Below, piece by piece: positions 35,769 to 48,373 of a stretch of 64,000 bases of DNA (the stretch's first letter is position 1; each line of letters begins with the position of its first letter). The stretch is from Paraburkholderia ultramafica. Its GTDB lineage: Bacteria; Pseudomonadota; Gammaproteobacteria; Burkholderiales; Burkholderiaceae. The DNA lies in NCBI RefSeq assembly GCF_902859915.1, contig NZ_CADIKK010000008.1:1-64000 (forward strand), in the 5' to 3' direction. Below the pieces are notes generated by a model that worked only from the letters and a program-made list of their open reading frames with translations, was not told where the DNA came from and did no database searches. Both the position numbers and the translations under genes were made by a program.

Positions 35769-35786
35769 CTACTTGCCAATACAGAA
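35769..35786 (-). other. Island attachment-site core within the mnmE 3' end
   Basis: On the minus strand the last codons of mnmE read TTCTGTATTGGCAAGTAG. As remembered, the attachment core of Salmonella genomic island 1 is TTCTGTATTGGTAAGTAA at the same place in mnmE (trmE/thdF), giving 16 of 18 matches. An integrase lies immediately beyond. No second copy was seen in the window. Confidence 0.6.
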
Positions 35787-37163
35787 TCTGCTGAAAATCA
35801 CTCCGAGCAGATCGTCCGAGCTGAATTCGCCGGTAATCGAGTTCAACTGATCCTGCGCGAGCCGCAGTTCCTCGGCGAACAGATCCAGTGCCTGCGAGTT
35901 CTGATCGGCGTGCGCGGCCGCCGTCGCCAGATGCTCCTGGGCGGCGCGCAATGCAATCAGATGCCGCTCGCGCGCCAGGTAGACGCTTTCCGCGCCCGCC
36001 TGCCAACCGGCGATCCGCAGCAACTCGTCGCGCAGCAGCGCCACGCCGTCGCCCTGTTTCGCCGACAACCGCACTTCACTGAGATCGAGATCCGCGTCGA
36101 GCGCTTGCGTCGCCGGCGCGAGGCCCGTCAGGTCGGTCTTGTTCAGCACGCGCACCACCGGCACACCGCCCGGAAAGCGCCCGGCGATCGACTCGTCTTC
36201 GGCGGTCATGCCGGCGCGCGCATCGAGCAGATGCAGCACTACGTCCGCGCGCTCGATCTCGCTCCACGTGCGCGCAATGCCGATCTTCTCCACTTCGTCC
36301 TCGGTGTCGCGCAGGCCGGCGGTGTCGATCACGTGCAGCGGAATGCCTTCGATCTGAATGGTCTGCGCGACTTTGTCGCGTGTCGTGCCCGCGATCGGGG
36401 TGACGATGGCCAGTTCCGCGCCGGCCAGCGCGTTCAGCAGCGACGATTTGCCGACGTTCGGCTGCCCCGCGAGCACCACCGACAAGCCTTCGCGCAGCAA
36501 CGCCCCCTGCCGCGCTTCGCTCAGCACCTGCGCGAGGCGCTCGCGAATGCGCGCGAGCTTGCCGCGAGCATCGGCGGCTTCGAGGAAGTCGATTTCCTCC
36601 TCCGGGAAGTCGAGCGTCGCTTCGACCAGCATGCGCAGCGTGATCACTTCTTCGACCAGCGCGTGGATGTCGCGCGAAAACGCGCCGTCGAGCGAGCGGC
36701 CCGCCGAACGCGCGGCGGCCTCGGTGCTGGCCTCGATCAGATCGGCGACGGCTTCCGCTTGCGCCAGATCCAGCTTGTCGTTCAGGAATGCGCGGCGGGT
36801 GAATTCGCCCGGCTCGGCCAGCCGCAGGCCGAACGCGCGGCCAGCATCGGTGCAGCGTTGCAGCACGAGTTGCAGCACGACCGGACCGCCGTGGCCTTGC
36901 AGTTCGAGCACGTGTTCGCCGGTGTACGAGTGCGGCGCCGGAAAGTACAGCGCGATGCCGCGGTCGAGCGCGTTGCCGCTGGCGTCGAGGAACGGGACGT
37001 AGCTGGCGTGGCGCGGTGCGAGCGCCTGGCCGGTGAGCGTTTGCATCAGCGGCAGGGCCGCCGCCTCTCCCGCGCGGCCGAACGAAATCCGCACGACACC
37101 GATACCTCCCCGGCCTGGCGCGGTAGCAATGGCGACGATGGGATCGGAATCGGTGGTCAGCAT
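35769..37163 (-). CDS. mnmE: tRNA uridine-34 modification GTPase MnmE
   Basis: A 464-residue GTPase that with MnmG installs the 5-aminomethyl-type modification on wobble uridine of tRNA. The N-terminal tetrahydrofolate-binding domain ([22 protein letters not shown]), helical domain, inserted G domain ([28 protein letters not shown]) and the C-terminal FCIGK motif are all intact. The island attachment core is the last 18 bases of the gene and leaves the protein complete. Confidence 0.95.
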   Translation of the reverse strand: MLTTDSDPIVAIATAPGRGGIGVVRISFGRAGEAAALPLMQTLTGQALAPRHASYVPFLDASGNALDRGIALYFPAPHSYTGEHVLELQGHGGPVVLQLVLQRCTDAGRAFGLRLAEPGEFTRRAFLNDKLDLAQAEAVADLIEASTEAAARSAGRSLDGAFSRDIHALVEEVITLRMLVEATLDFPEEEIDFLEAADARGKLARIRERLAQVLSEARQGALLREGLSVVLAGQPNVGKSSLLNALAGAELAIVTPIAGTTRDKVAQTIQIEGIPLHVIDTAGLRDTEDEVEKIGIARTWSEIERADVVLHLLDARAGMTAEDESIAGRFPGGVPVVRVLNKTDLTGLAPATQALDADLDLSEVRLSAKQGDGVALLRDELLRIAGWQAGAESVYLARERHLIALRAAQEHLATAAAHADQNSQALDLFAEELRLAQDQLNSITGEFSSDDLLGVIFSRFCIGK

Positions 37164-37306
37164 GAGAGCGTGGCAAGAAGCGGAGAGAAGGGCGGGGCAG
37201 CGCCGGTCGATACGGCGCGAGGCATTGTAACGCGGGCGCGCATGACGGCCGCGTCGCGACGCGCGACGACCCGATCGGTCGCTGCTTTATCCGGACAATT
37301 CAGATT

Positions 37307-37477
37307 TATCTCAAATAAGCTAGGATTACTACTACGCTATCTGAGAATAATTAGGACGAAACAAGACAAGCCGAACACGAAGAACCCGGCCAGACAATGA
37401 AAAGTTGGCAAAAATCAAATTCCTCGAAACGCCTTGCGCCACGCGTATCGCAAGCTAAAACTATCTCAAATACGCTA
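37307..37477. promoter_or_regulatory. Three direct repeats upstream of the HTH regulator
   Basis: TATCTCAAATAAGCTA (37307-37322), TATCTGAGAATAATTA (37338-37353) and TATCTCAAATACGCTA (37462-37477) share a TATCTcA-aATA core with partial dyad symmetry. The start-to-start spacings are 31 and 124 bases. They lie in an AT-rich gap between mnmE and the HTH gene and look like operators, probably for that gene's own product. Confidence 0.6.
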
Positions 37478-37533
37478 AACCAAAACTTGCCTGGTTGTCA
37501 ACTGGTTGGACGCTGAATTGCACAATCTGGCCC

Positions 37534-37938
37534 ATGCCAACCGACAAAGAAAAAGCCGCCTTCGCCAAGAGGTTGAAGGATCTGCTGGAGCCGCTCAAGA
37601 TTCGCGGCGGGACCAAGCTCGCCGAGCAATTCAATCTTCGCTATCACGGTGAGCGTCCCGTGACGCCGCAAACCGCGCACAAATGGCTCACGGGTACGAC
37701 GATCCCGAAGCCGGACAAGTTGCGCACGTTAGCCGAATGGTTGAACGTCAAGGAGCATTGGCTTCACTACGGACCGCCACCAGGCTCAAGCACCAGACCG
37801 CTGGCGCGCGGCGAGAAATATCCGCCCACGCCGGAAACGATCGAACTTGCTTCGAAGATCGCGTCGCTGATGCCGAAAGACCGCAACCTGGTCGAGGAGA
37901 TGATCGAGCGTTTTTACGGTGAAGACGCTGAAGAGTAG
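37534..37938 (+). CDS. Small HTH DNA-binding regulator (Cro/CI-like)
   Basis: A 134-residue protein. The N-terminal half is a Cro/CI-type HTH (AFAKRLKDLLEPLKIRGGTK, then VTPQTAHKWLTGTTIPKPDKL), and a polar C-terminal half ends in an acidic tail (FYGEDAEE). The ATG at 37534 is where similarity begins. The region upstream is much more AT-rich than its neighbours and carries three repeats. It may be a domesticated phage-type repressor; nothing else phage-like is adjacent. Confidence 0.75.
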   Translation: MPTDKEKAAFAKRLKDLLEPLKIRGGTKLAEQFNLRYHGERPVTPQTAHKWLTGTTIPKPDKLRTLAEWLNVKEHWLHYGPPPGSSTRPLARGEKYPPTPETIELASKIASLMPKDRNLVEEMIERFYGEDAEE

Positions 37939-37970
37939 TTGATGCGCCGTCTTATATTTGAGCGCTCATG

Positions 37971-38009
37971 AAAAAAGCCGCCCGGTTTGCACCGGGCGGC
38001 TTCTTTTTT
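37971..38009. terminator. Bidirectional terminator between the HTH gene and yidC
   Basis: A perfect 12-bp stem (37975-37986 with 37991-38002) has a TTGC loop, an A-run before it and a T-run after it. Confidence 0.88.
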
Positions 38010-38094
38010 GCCGCTGCTCTTGCTCTGTCAGCCAGCGTGTCGGCTTGCGTCAGTCAGTCCGACGCGGGCGTTGCCGCGCGCCCCGGACCGGACC

Positions 38095-39753
38095 TCAGGC
38101 CGGCTTCACCTTCGTCTTGCCCATCATGCGCGTGATGTAGTACTGCTGCGCGATCGACAGCACGTTGTTCACGACGTAGTACAGCACCAGGCCGGCCGGG
38201 AAGAAGAAGAACATGACCGAGAACGCGATCGGCATGAACATCATCATCTTGGCTTGAACCGGGTCCGGCGGCGTCGGGTTCAGCTTGGTCTGCAGGAACA
38301 TCGAGACGGCCATCAGGACCGGCAGGATGAAGTACGGATCCTGCTGCGAAAGATCCTGAATCCACAGAATCCACGGCGCACCGCGCATTTCGACCGACGA
38401 CAGCAGTACCCAATACAGCGAGATGAACACCGGAATCTGAATCACAACCGGCAGACAGCCGCCGAACGGATTGACCTTCTCGGTCTTGTACAACTCCATC
38501 AGAGCCGCGTTCATCTTCTGCGGATCGCCCTTGAAGCGTTCGCGCAGCGCCTGCATGCGCGGCGTGATCGCCTTCATGCGCGCCATCGACTTGTAGCTCG
38601 CGGCCGACAGCGGGAAGAACACCGCCTTGATCAGCACCGTGAGCAGCACGATCGACCAGCCCCAGTTGCCGACATAGCTATGAATCTTCGAGAGCAGCCA
38701 GAACAGCGGCTTCGCGATGATCGTCACCCAGCCGTAGTCCTTCACCAGTTCCAGACCCGGCGCGATGCCTTCGAGCATGCGCTCTTCTTCCGGACCGGCG
38801 AACAGGCGCGCCGACACGCTAACCGTCTGGCCCGGCGCGATGGTCGGCAACGGCTGCTTCACGCCGACGCGATACAGCGACGGATCGATCTTCTCGACGT
38901 AGATGTCGCGCTTCGCACCCTGCTGCGGAATCCAGGCCGACGCGAAGTAATGCTGGACCATCGCGATCCAGCCGTTGTCGGCCTGCGTCGCGTAATCCTG
39001 CTTGTTCTTGTCGATGTCGCCGAACGTCATCTTCTGGAAGTGATGCTGGTCGGTGTAGACAGCCGGTCCGATGAACGTGTGCGAGAAGCGCGGCGTTTCC
39101 ACCGGCTGGTCGTCACGCACCAGTTCCATATAGACCGACGGCGTCACCGGCGCGGTGCCGACGTTCTGAATCTTCGTGTCGACGCCGATCACGTAGCTGC
39201 CGCGCGTGAACGTGTAGGTCTTGATGACCTTCACGCCACCCTTTTCCGCCGACTCGAAGCTGAGCTGGAACGATTTTTCGTCGCCCGTCAGTTGAGTCTG
39301 CTGATTCGGCATCAGCGTGAAGATGTCGTTGTGGTTCGGGAAATCGCCGCCGAGCAGACCCGTGCGGGCCAGATACGTGTGGTTGTCGGTGCGGTCGAAC
39401 AGCGTGATCACCAGTTCCTGCTTGCCGTCTTCGCCTTGCTTGACGAGCGACAGCCGCGACAACGTGCCGCCGCGCGTATCGATTTCGCCGCTATAGACGT
39501 CGGTCGCGAACTTCACGAGTTGCGATTGCGTCGCCGCCGGCGCGTTGCCGGGCGCGGCTGCGCTGGTGGCCGGCAGTTCGGCCGGCTGGGTTCCCGGCGT
39601 CGTGGTTCCCGGTGCGGCGCTACCGACGGTCTTGGTCGGCGTGGCGCTCGGGAAGAACATCGACGGGCGTCCGTGGTCGCGTTGCCAGTTGTCGAACAGC
39701 ATGACCGCTGACATGAAAAAGATGACCCATAGGACGGTGCGTTTGATATCCAT
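38095..39753 (-). CDS. yidC: Membrane protein insertase YidC
   Basis: A 552-residue inner-membrane insertase (Oxa1 family) acting with or without SecYEG. The N-terminal helix ([17 protein letters not shown]), a large periplasmic beta domain at about residues 50-340, and the conserved core ([40 protein letters not shown]) with the final helix pair are present. It is part of the rpmH-rnpA-yidD-yidC order on the minus strand. Confidence 0.95.
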   Translation of the reverse strand: MDIKRTVLWVIFFMSAVMLFDNWQRDHGRPSMFFPSATPTKTVGSAAPGTTTPGTQPAELPATSAAAPGNAPAATQSQLVKFATDVYSGEIDTRGGTLSRLSLVKQGEDGKQELVITLFDRTDNHTYLARTGLLGGDFPNHNDIFTLMPNQQTQLTGDEKSFQLSFESAEKGGVKVIKTYTFTRGSYVIGVDTKIQNVGTAPVTPSVYMELVRDDQPVETPRFSHTFIGPAVYTDQHHFQKMTFGDIDKNKQDYATQADNGWIAMVQHYFASAWIPQQGAKRDIYVEKIDPSLYRVGVKQPLPTIAPGQTVSVSARLFAGPEEERMLEGIAPGLELVKDYGWVTIIAKPLFWLLSKIHSYVGNWGWSIVLLTVLIKAVFFPLSAASYKSMARMKAITPRMQALRERFKGDPQKMNAALMELYKTEKVNPFGGCLPVVIQIPVFISLYWVLLSSVEMRGAPWILWIQDLSQQDPYFILPVLMAVSMFLQTKLNPTPPDPVQAKMMMFMPIAFSVMFFFFPAGLVLYYVVNNVLSIAQQYYITRMMGKTKVKPA

Positions 39754-39783
39754 GCGTTGTCTCAGTGTCGATGGAACGGCGCG

Positions 39784-40014
39784 TCAGCGCTTTTCAGAAG
39801 TGGGAGGCGGGACGAGATCGATGCCGCCCGCGGAAAACGGGTGGCAGCGGCAAATACGCCTGGCGGCGAGATAAGTCCCGCGCGCGGCGCCATGATACTG
39901 GATTGCTTCGCGCGCGTAATCAGAGCAGGAAGGGTAAAAGCGGCACCGGTTGCCGAGCATCGGGCTCACGGCAACCTTGTAAAAACGCAATAAAGCGATG
40001 AGTACCGTTTGCAT
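39784..40014 (-). CDS. yidD: Membrane protein insertion efficiency factor YidD
   Basis: A 76-residue protein starting [20 protein letters not shown], with the family motif [14 protein letters not shown] and the end GGIDLVPP. It assists YidC-dependent insertion. The start is taken from family similarity because no ribosome-binding site is obvious. The 115-base gap from rnpA is larger than the overlap seen in many bacteria. Confidence 0.92.
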   Translation of the reverse strand: MQTVLIALLRFYKVAVSPMLGNRCRFYPSCSDYAREAIQYHGAARGTYLAARRICRCHPFSAGGIDLVPPPTSEKR

Positions 40015-40129
40015 GGCTGGTGCGGCCCGACGGCGCCGCGCAACGTGGAGTACCGGGTGACGCCCGTGCAGCAGGGCGGCCAAAACTGCCAGAACTGCCG
40101 AAACTTCAATACGGGCTGTCACGTGAGCG

Positions 40130-40609
40130 TCATTCCGTCTTGGGCGCTTCCGCGGGCGGCGCCTCGCGACGGACAATTTCTCGCGCTGCCTTGTCGAGCA
40201 GCGTCTCGATTTCACTGCGGCACAGCGCCTTCAACGGCGGCGACGAGGCGCTCGGCAAAGCCTTCTTGTCGAAGCGCGTGTGCAAACGCAGCAGCACATC
40301 CCAACCGCCGAATTCCGCGCGACGCAGCCGGAAGGCCTCACGCGCGATTCGACGTACCAGATTACGCGTGGCCGCGCGCGGCGCATACTTCTTGCCGATC
40401 ACGAGGCCTAAGCGAGCGTCGTTGCCGGTGGGCCGGCCATACACCACGAAGTGCGCGGTGCGGCGCCACGGGCGCAAACGAAAAACGGATGAAAATTCAT
40501 CCGTTTTCAGCAGCCTTGCGGCTTTGGGGAAGGCGGCTTGCGCTCGCAACGGAACCGAGCCCAGTTGCTGCGCCCCTGCCGCTCCCGCTTCACCGCGGGC
40601 TTCGGTCAC
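40130..40609 (-). CDS. rnpA: Ribonuclease P protein component
   Basis: The basic protein subunit of RNase P, which matures tRNA 5' ends. The core starts at [19 protein letters not shown] and includes [27 protein letters not shown], the RNR-type motif. The start is unclear: the longest frame (40687) would overlap rpmH by 59 bases; GTG at 40609 avoids overlap; TTG at 40549 matches the usual Burkholderia N-terminus best. GTG is used here. The Pro/Glu-rich C-terminal tail is normal for the group. Confidence 0.88.
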   Translation of the reverse strand: MTEARGEAGAAGAQQLGSVPLRAQAAFPKAARLLKTDEFSSVFRLRPWRRTAHFVVYGRPTGNDARLGLVIGKKYAPRAATRNLVRRIAREAFRLRRAEFGGWDVLLRLHTRFDKKALPSASSPPLKALCRSEIETLLDKAAREIVRREAPPAEAPKTE

Positions 40610-40628
40610 AGCGCGCAATCCGCTCGCC

Positions 40629-40763
40629 TTAGATGGCGAGACGCTTGCGGCCCTTCGCGCGACGTGCGTTGATGACCTTGCGGCCACCTGCGGTCTTCAT
40701 GCGAACGCGGAAGCCGTGGGTACGCTTGCGACGGGTGACGGAAGGTTGGTAAGTACGTTTCAT
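40629..40763 (-). CDS. rpmH: 50S ribosomal protein L34
   Basis: A 44-residue protein starting [20 protein letters not shown] and ending [10 protein letters not shown], matching L34 over its whole length. It is the first gene of the rpmH-rnpA-yidD-yidC block and diverges from dnaA. Confidence 0.96.
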
Positions 40764-41145
40764 GTTGCTCTCACTTGATCGAAAAAAAAACCGCGCGATC
40801 ATCGCTGAAAGCGCAATGGCCGGAGGTTTACCGAAATTGGTTTTCGCGGAACCCGCTATTTAAACCGCTTTTCCGTTGGCCGTCAATAGTTTAGCCTGGT
40901 TCGGCCGCAGGGCCGGCCTGCTTCGCCAGATGATCCGTCCCTGTGGATAACTCCCTTGCGGGTCCGTTTTGGCGTTAGAATCTCGCCTTACTTCCCAAAA
41001 ATCCTGCACGCCGCTCCGGCTCGCTTGCTCCGCAAACCCTTGTGGCACAAGCGCCTGGAGCCGTTACGCCTGGCTGCTCAGGGCCTTGTTGCGCGCGCGA
41101 CAAGGGCAGCGGCGACCGCCGTGCATACATAACGACAGCAACTCG
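40764..41145. other. rpmH-dnaA divergent intergenic region
   Basis: About 380 bases with promoters for rpmH (minus) and dnaA (plus). It contains one perfect DnaA box (40942-40950). Genes on both sides point away from it, as expected at or near an origin, but only one box was found. Confidence 0.5.
40942..40950 (-). promoter_or_regulatory. DnaA box
   Basis: TGTGGATAA, the exact reverse complement of TTATCCACA, lies about 200 bases before dnaA. It is probably an autoregulatory site of dnaA. Confidence 0.7.
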
Positions 41146-42729
41146 ATGAACGATTTCTGGCAACACTGTTCCGCATTGCTGGAGCGTGAGCTTACGCCCC
41201 AGCAGTATGTGACGTGGATCAAACCGTTGGCCCCGGTCGCCTTCGACGCCGCTGCGAACACACTGAGCATCGCCGCGCCGAACCGCTTCAAGCTCGACTG
41301 GGTCAAGAGCCAGTTCTCCGGCCGCATCGCGGATATGGCCCGCGATTTCTGGCACGCCCCGGTCGACGTGCAATTCGTACTGGACCCGAAAGCCAGCATG
41401 CGCGCCCCCCCGGCAGCGGCACCGGCACGTCCGGCTTCTTCCGCGCCGATGGGTGGTCACCCCGGCGGTCATTCCGCCGGCGGCGCCGTGGTGGAAGCGG
41501 CTGTCGGCGCCGTGCAAGCCGCGCAAATGGCGCGCGCCAACCAGGCGATGGCGACGCAACACGCGAACGCCCGCGCGGCGGCTGAAGACGCTGCCGACCT
41601 CGATCTGCCGAGCCTCGACGCGAACGAAGCTGCGGCCGCACGCCGCACCTGGCGTCCGGGCCAAAGCGCCGGCTCGAACAGCAGCGGCGAAAGCGACTCG
41701 ATGTACGAGCGCTCGAAGCTGAACCCGGTTCTGACGTTCGACAACTTCGTGACCGGTAAGGCCAACCAGCTGGCCCGCGCCGCGGCGATTCAGGTCGCGG
41801 ACAACCCGGGCATCTCGTACAACCCGCTATTCCTGTATGGCGGCGTGGGCCTGGGCAAGACCCACCTGATTCACGCGATCGGCAATCAGCTTCTGATGGA
41901 CAAGGCCGGCGCGCGGATTCGCTACATCCACGCGGAACAGTACGTGTCCGACGTGGTGAAGGCGTATCAGCGCAAGGCGTTCGACGACTTCAAGCGCTAT
42001 TACCACTCGCTCGACCTGCTGCTGATCGACGATATTCAGTTCTTCTCCGGCAAGTCGCGTACGCAAGAGGAATTCTTCTACGCGTTCGAGGCACTGGTCG
42101 CGAACAAGGCGCAAGTGATCATCACCAGCGACACGTACCCGAAGGAAATTTCAGGCATCGACGACCGCCTGATCTCGCGCTTCGACTCCGGCCTGACGGT
42201 CGCGATCGAGCCGCCCGAGCTGGAAATGCGCGTCGCGATTCTGATGCGCAAGGCGCAATCGGAATTCGTGAGCCTGAACGAGGACGTCGCGTTCTTCGTC
42301 GCCAAGCACTTGCGCTCGAACGTCCGTGAGCTCGAAGGCGCGTTGCGCAAGATCCTCGCGTACTCGAAGTTCCACGGTCGCGAAATCACGATCGAACTGA
42401 CGAAAGAAGCGCTGAAAGACCTGCTGACGGTGCAGAACCGGCAGATTTCGGTGGAAAACATCCAGAAGACCGTGGCTGACTTCTACAGCATCAAGGTCGC
42501 CGACATGTATTCGAAGAAGCGTCCGGCGAACATCGCGCGGCCGCGGCAGATCGCGATGTATCTGGCGAAGGAGCTGACGCAGAAGAGCCTGCCGGAAATC
42601 GGCGAGCTGTTCGGCGGGCGCGACCACACCACCGTGCTGCACGCGGTGCGCAAGATTGCCGACGAGCGCAGCAAGGACGCGCAACTGAACCACGAATTGC
42701 ACGTGCTGGAGCAGACCCTGAAGGGCTAA
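41146..42729 (+). CDS. dnaA: Chromosomal replication initiator DnaA
   Basis: A 527-residue initiator. Domain I starts [20 protein letters not shown], and domain II is a long Ala/Gly/His-rich linker (about residues 85-190). The AAA+ domain has Walker [10 protein letters not shown] and Walker [10 protein letters not shown]. Domain IV ends with the DNA-binding signature [15 protein letters not shown]. The open frame extends 59 codons upstream, but the conserved N-terminus is at 41146. Confidence 0.97.
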   Translation: MNDFWQHCSALLERELTPQQYVTWIKPLAPVAFDAAANTLSIAAPNRFKLDWVKSQFSGRIADMARDFWHAPVDVQFVLDPKASMRAPPAAAPARPASSAPMGGHPGGHSAGGAVVEAAVGAVQAAQMARANQAMATQHANARAAAEDAADLDLPSLDANEAAAARRTWRPGQSAGSNSSGESDSMYERSKLNPVLTFDNFVTGKANQLARAAAIQVADNPGISYNPLFLYGGVGLGKTHLIHAIGNQLLMDKAGARIRYIHAEQYVSDVVKAYQRKAFDDFKRYYHSLDLLLIDDIQFFSGKSRTQEEFFYAFEALVANKAQVIITSDTYPKEISGIDDRLISRFDSGLTVAIEPPELEMRVAILMRKAQSEFVSLNEDVAFFVAKHLRSNVRELEGALRKILAYSKFHGREITIELTKEALKDLLTVQNRQISVENIQKTVADFYSIKVADMYSKKRPANIARPRQIAMYLAKELTQKSLPEIGELFGGRDHTTVLHAVRKIADERSKDAQLNHELHVLEQTLKG

Positions 42730-42949
42730 GCGACCCGGACGGAGAAATCGACCTGTTTATTTCCAAACTCGCCCCCAATTTAGTGAGGCGGTTCCGTTTT
42801 CAGGCACAATACAGGTTTAACCGCCCGGCGGCCGCGGGCGGATTTCACGCCGCGACAGGCGCTGCATGGTGCCGGCGGGGAGCCACGGCTGCATGCTGCG
42901 AAGCTTGCCTGGCAAGGCGCGCAGGCCGTTATATCAACGAAGGAACCCT

Positions 42950-44053
42950 ATGCAACTGGTCAAGACCGAACGCGATAACCTCCTCAGGCCGCTGCAAACT
43001 GTGAGCGGCATCGTCGAACGCCGCCATACGCTGCCGATCCTCGCCAATTTGCTGATTACCAAGAACGGCCCGGACGTGTCGTTCCTGTCGACCGACCTCG
43101 AGTTGCAGATCACCACGCGTGCCGATTTCGGCGTGGGCGGCGATTCGGTTGCGACCACGGTGGCGGCACGAAAGCTCCTCGACATTCTGCGCGCGATGCC
43201 CGACGGGCAGGTCACGCTCACGCTGAACGACAAGCGCCTGACCGTGCAATCCGGCAAGAGCCGCTTTGCGCTGCAAACCCTGGCCGCGGACGAATTCCCG
43301 ACGGTCGCGCAAGCTAGGGACTACGGCGCGAACCTCGTGGTTCCCCAGAAGACGTTTCGCCAGTTGCTCGGCATGGTCCATTTTTCGATGGCCCAGCAGG
43401 ACATTCGCTACTACCTGAACGGCATGCTGCTGGTGGTGGACGGCGACCAGCTGATGGCGGTCGCAACCGACGGCCACCGTCTGGCGTTTTCGTCGATGAA
43501 GATTGAAGGCTCGTTCTCGCGTCAGGAAGTGATCATTCCGCGCAAGACGATTCTGGAATTGCAGCGCCTGCTGGAAGACATCGACGACACGCTGAAGATC
43601 GACATCGCGCAAACGCAGGTGAAGTTCACGTTCGGCCAGGTCGAACTGGTGTCGAAGCTGGTGGAAGGCAAATTCCCCGACTTCCAGCGTGTGATTCCGA
43701 AGTCGCACAAGAACCAATTCCTGATTGGCCGCGAAGAACTGCAGCGTTCGCTGCAACGCGCGGCGATTTTGACGTCGGACAAGTTCAAGGGCGTGCGCTG
43801 CATCATCGAGCCGGGCCAGTTGAAGATCATGTCCACCAACGCCGATCAGGAAGAGGCGCAGGAAGAACTGGAAATCGCGTACAGCGGCGACAGCGTCGAT
43901 ATCGGGTTCAACGTCACGTATCTGCTCGACGTGCTCGCGAACCTGAAGGTCGACATGTTGCAAGTGAGCCTTGGCGACGCCAGCTCCAGCGCGTTGATCA
44001 CGATTCCCGAGAACGACGAATTCAAATACGTGGTGATGCCGATGCGCATCTGA
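42950..44053 (+). CDS. dnaN: DNA polymerase III beta sliding clamp
   Basis: A 367-residue clamp with three repeated domains (E. coli is 366). MQLVKTERDNLLRPLQTVSGIVERRHTLPIL, split across the first helix and strand, is typical, as is the end NDEFKYVVMPMRI. AAGGA lies seven bases before the ATG. It is 220 bases after dnaA and is followed by a hairpin before gyrB. Confidence 0.97.
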   Translation: MQLVKTERDNLLRPLQTVSGIVERRHTLPILANLLITKNGPDVSFLSTDLELQITTRADFGVGGDSVATTVAARKLLDILRAMPDGQVTLTLNDKRLTVQSGKSRFALQTLAADEFPTVAQARDYGANLVVPQKTFRQLLGMVHFSMAQQDIRYYLNGMLLVVDGDQLMAVATDGHRLAFSSMKIEGSFSRQEVIIPRKTILELQRLLEDIDDTLKIDIAQTQVKFTFGQVELVSKLVEGKFPDFQRVIPKSHKNQFLIGREELQRSLQRAAILTSDKFKGVRCIIEPGQLKIMSTNADQEEAQEELEIAYSGDSVDIGFNVTYLLDVLANLKVDMLQVSLGDASSSALITIPENDEFKYVVMPMRI

Positions 44054-44075
44054 CGCGTCCAATACCAAGAACACA

Positions 44076-44107
44076 CCAAGGGGCGCAGCGCCCCTTTGGC
44101 GTTTTTA
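44076..44107 (+). terminator. Terminator or attenuator between dnaN and gyrB
   Basis: AAGGGGCG and CGCCCCTT arms (44078-44085 with 44089-44096) form a stem with a CAG loop, then a short spacer and GTTTTT. Confidence 0.6.
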
Positions 44108-44118
44108 TGGCGTTTTGA

Positions 44119-46638
<2,520 letters not shown>

Positions 46639-46693
46639 CTGCGATCCTATTGCAGGCGAACTTTTAAGTAACTTACGCCCAATCAAGAAACTC

Positions 46694-46727
46694 AAAGGGT
46701 TACAAGCGATTTGCTTGTAACCCTTTA
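46694..46727 (+). terminator. gyrB terminator
   Basis: A perfect 14-bp stem (46694-46707 with 46713-46726), loop GATTT, with T-rich outer arms. It marks the left limit of conserved sequence before the restriction-modification island. Confidence 0.85.
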
Positions 46728-46800
46728 TGCCTTACGGACTAGCAAACTCAGCGGGCAAATCCCCGCCTGGTAAGGAGCCGTCCCATCACCCGCCGAAGTT

Positions 46801-46818
46801 TGCCCCCAAAGTGCCCCC
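46801..46818. repeat. Tandem TGCCCCC motifs
   Basis: TGCCCCC occurs at 46801-46807 and 46812-46818 with an 11-base period. The inverse, GGGGGCA, is a common arm-type repeat near DUF4102 integrases, so this may be an attachment-region relic at the island edge. Confidence 0.4.
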
Positions 46819-46918
46819 GAATGGCCACCCTACCTCGGCTGCGCGGAAGACCCTTTCAGGAACTGTGTAAACTGCAGCACTGACTAGAAAAGCGGCTTCT
46901 ACATCACTTTCGAAAACT

Positions 46919-48373
46919 ATGGCAATCAAGAAGTCAGACCTCTATTCCTCCCTCTGGGCCTCTTGCGATGAACTGCGCGGCGGAATGGATGCCAGCCAGT
47001 ACAAGGACTATGTCCTGTTCATGCTGTTCATCAAGTACATCAGCGACAAGTACGCCGATAGTGACGACTTCGCGCCGCCGGTTGTCATCCGCAAGGGCGC
47101 CAGTTTCAAGGACATGATCGCGCTCAAGGGCAAGAGCGACATCGGCGACAAGATCAACACCCAGATCATCCAGCCGCTGATCGATGCCAACAGCCGCCTG
47201 GCGCGCAGCGACTTTCCCAATTTCAACGATCCCGAGAAGCTAGGCACCGGCGCCGAGATGGTCGAGCGCCTCACCAATCTGATCAGCATCTTTCAGAAGC
47301 CCGAGCTGGACTTCTCGCAGAACCGCGCCGAGCACGACGACATCCTGGGCGATGCGTACGAGTATCTGATGCGCCACTTCGCCACCGAGAGTGGCAAAAG
47401 CAAGGGCCAGTTCTACACGCCGTCCGAAGTGAGCCGCGTCATCGCCAAGGTCATCGGCATCTCGCCCGCCAACACCAAGGCACGCACCACCGCCTACGAC
47501 CCCACCTGTGGTTCGGGCTCGCTGTTGCTGAAGGTGGCCGCCGAGGCCGGCAAGCACATCACGTTGGAAGGCCAGGAGAAAGACGTGACCACCGCCGGCT
47601 TGGCGCGGATGAACATGATCCTGCACGACTTCCCCACGGCCAACATTCTCAGCGGCAACACACTGGCCAACCCCAAGTTCAAGGATGGCGAGCAACTGCG
47701 CACCTATGACTATGTGGTGGCCAACCCGCCATTTTCCGATAAGGCCTGGAGCACGGGCCTCACCCCCACTGACGACCCGTACAAGCGTTTCACGTGGGGT
47801 GCGCCGCCCACCAAACAGGGCGACTACGCCTATCTGCTGCACATCATCCGCAGTATGAAGGCCAGCGGGAAGGCGGCCTGCATCCTGCCGCACGGCGTGC
47901 TATTTCGCGGTAATGCGGAAGCCGTCATCCGCAAGCAACTGGTAAGCAGCGGCATCCTCAAGGGCATCATCGGCCTACCGGCCAACCTGTTCTACGGCAC
48001 CGGCATCCCTGCCTGCATCCTGGTGCTGGACAAAGAGAACGCCGCCGCCCGCAAGGGCGTGATGATGATCGACGCCAGCAGGGGTTTCATCAAGGACGGC
48101 AACAAGAACCGCCTGCGCGAGCAAGACCTGCACCGCATCGTCGACAGCTTTCACAAGCTGGACGACGTGCCCGGCTACGCCCGCATGGTGCCGCTCAGCG
48201 AGATAGCAAGTGAGAAGAACGACTACAACCTCAACCTGCCGCGCTACATCGACAGCACGGAAGCCGAAGACATCCAGGACCTCAGCGCCCACCTGAACGG
48301 CGGCATTCCGGACCGCGACCTCTTCGGGGCTATGAGTGCGCGCCTATGCGGACTTGGCACAGAACCTGGATGA
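46919..48373 (+). pseudogene. hsdM: Type I methyltransferase subunit HsdM, 3' truncated
   Basis: A 484-residue frame. The HsdM N-terminal domain (SDLYSSLWASCDELRGGMDA), the adenine methyltransferase core with SAM motif DPTCGSG at about 194-200 and catalytic NPPF at 269-272, and EKNDYNLNLPRYID are intact. Similarity stops after HLNGGIPDRDL (about residue 468); the last 16 residues are out-of-family and read into hsdR sequence in another frame. Catalytic parts remain, but no specificity subunit gene follows, so directed methylation is unlikely. Confidence 0.82.

Noticed and set aside
40130..40687. rnpA overlapping rpmH by 59 bases
   Set aside because: This arises only from taking the longest frame; GTG and TTG starts inside the gene fit the family better.
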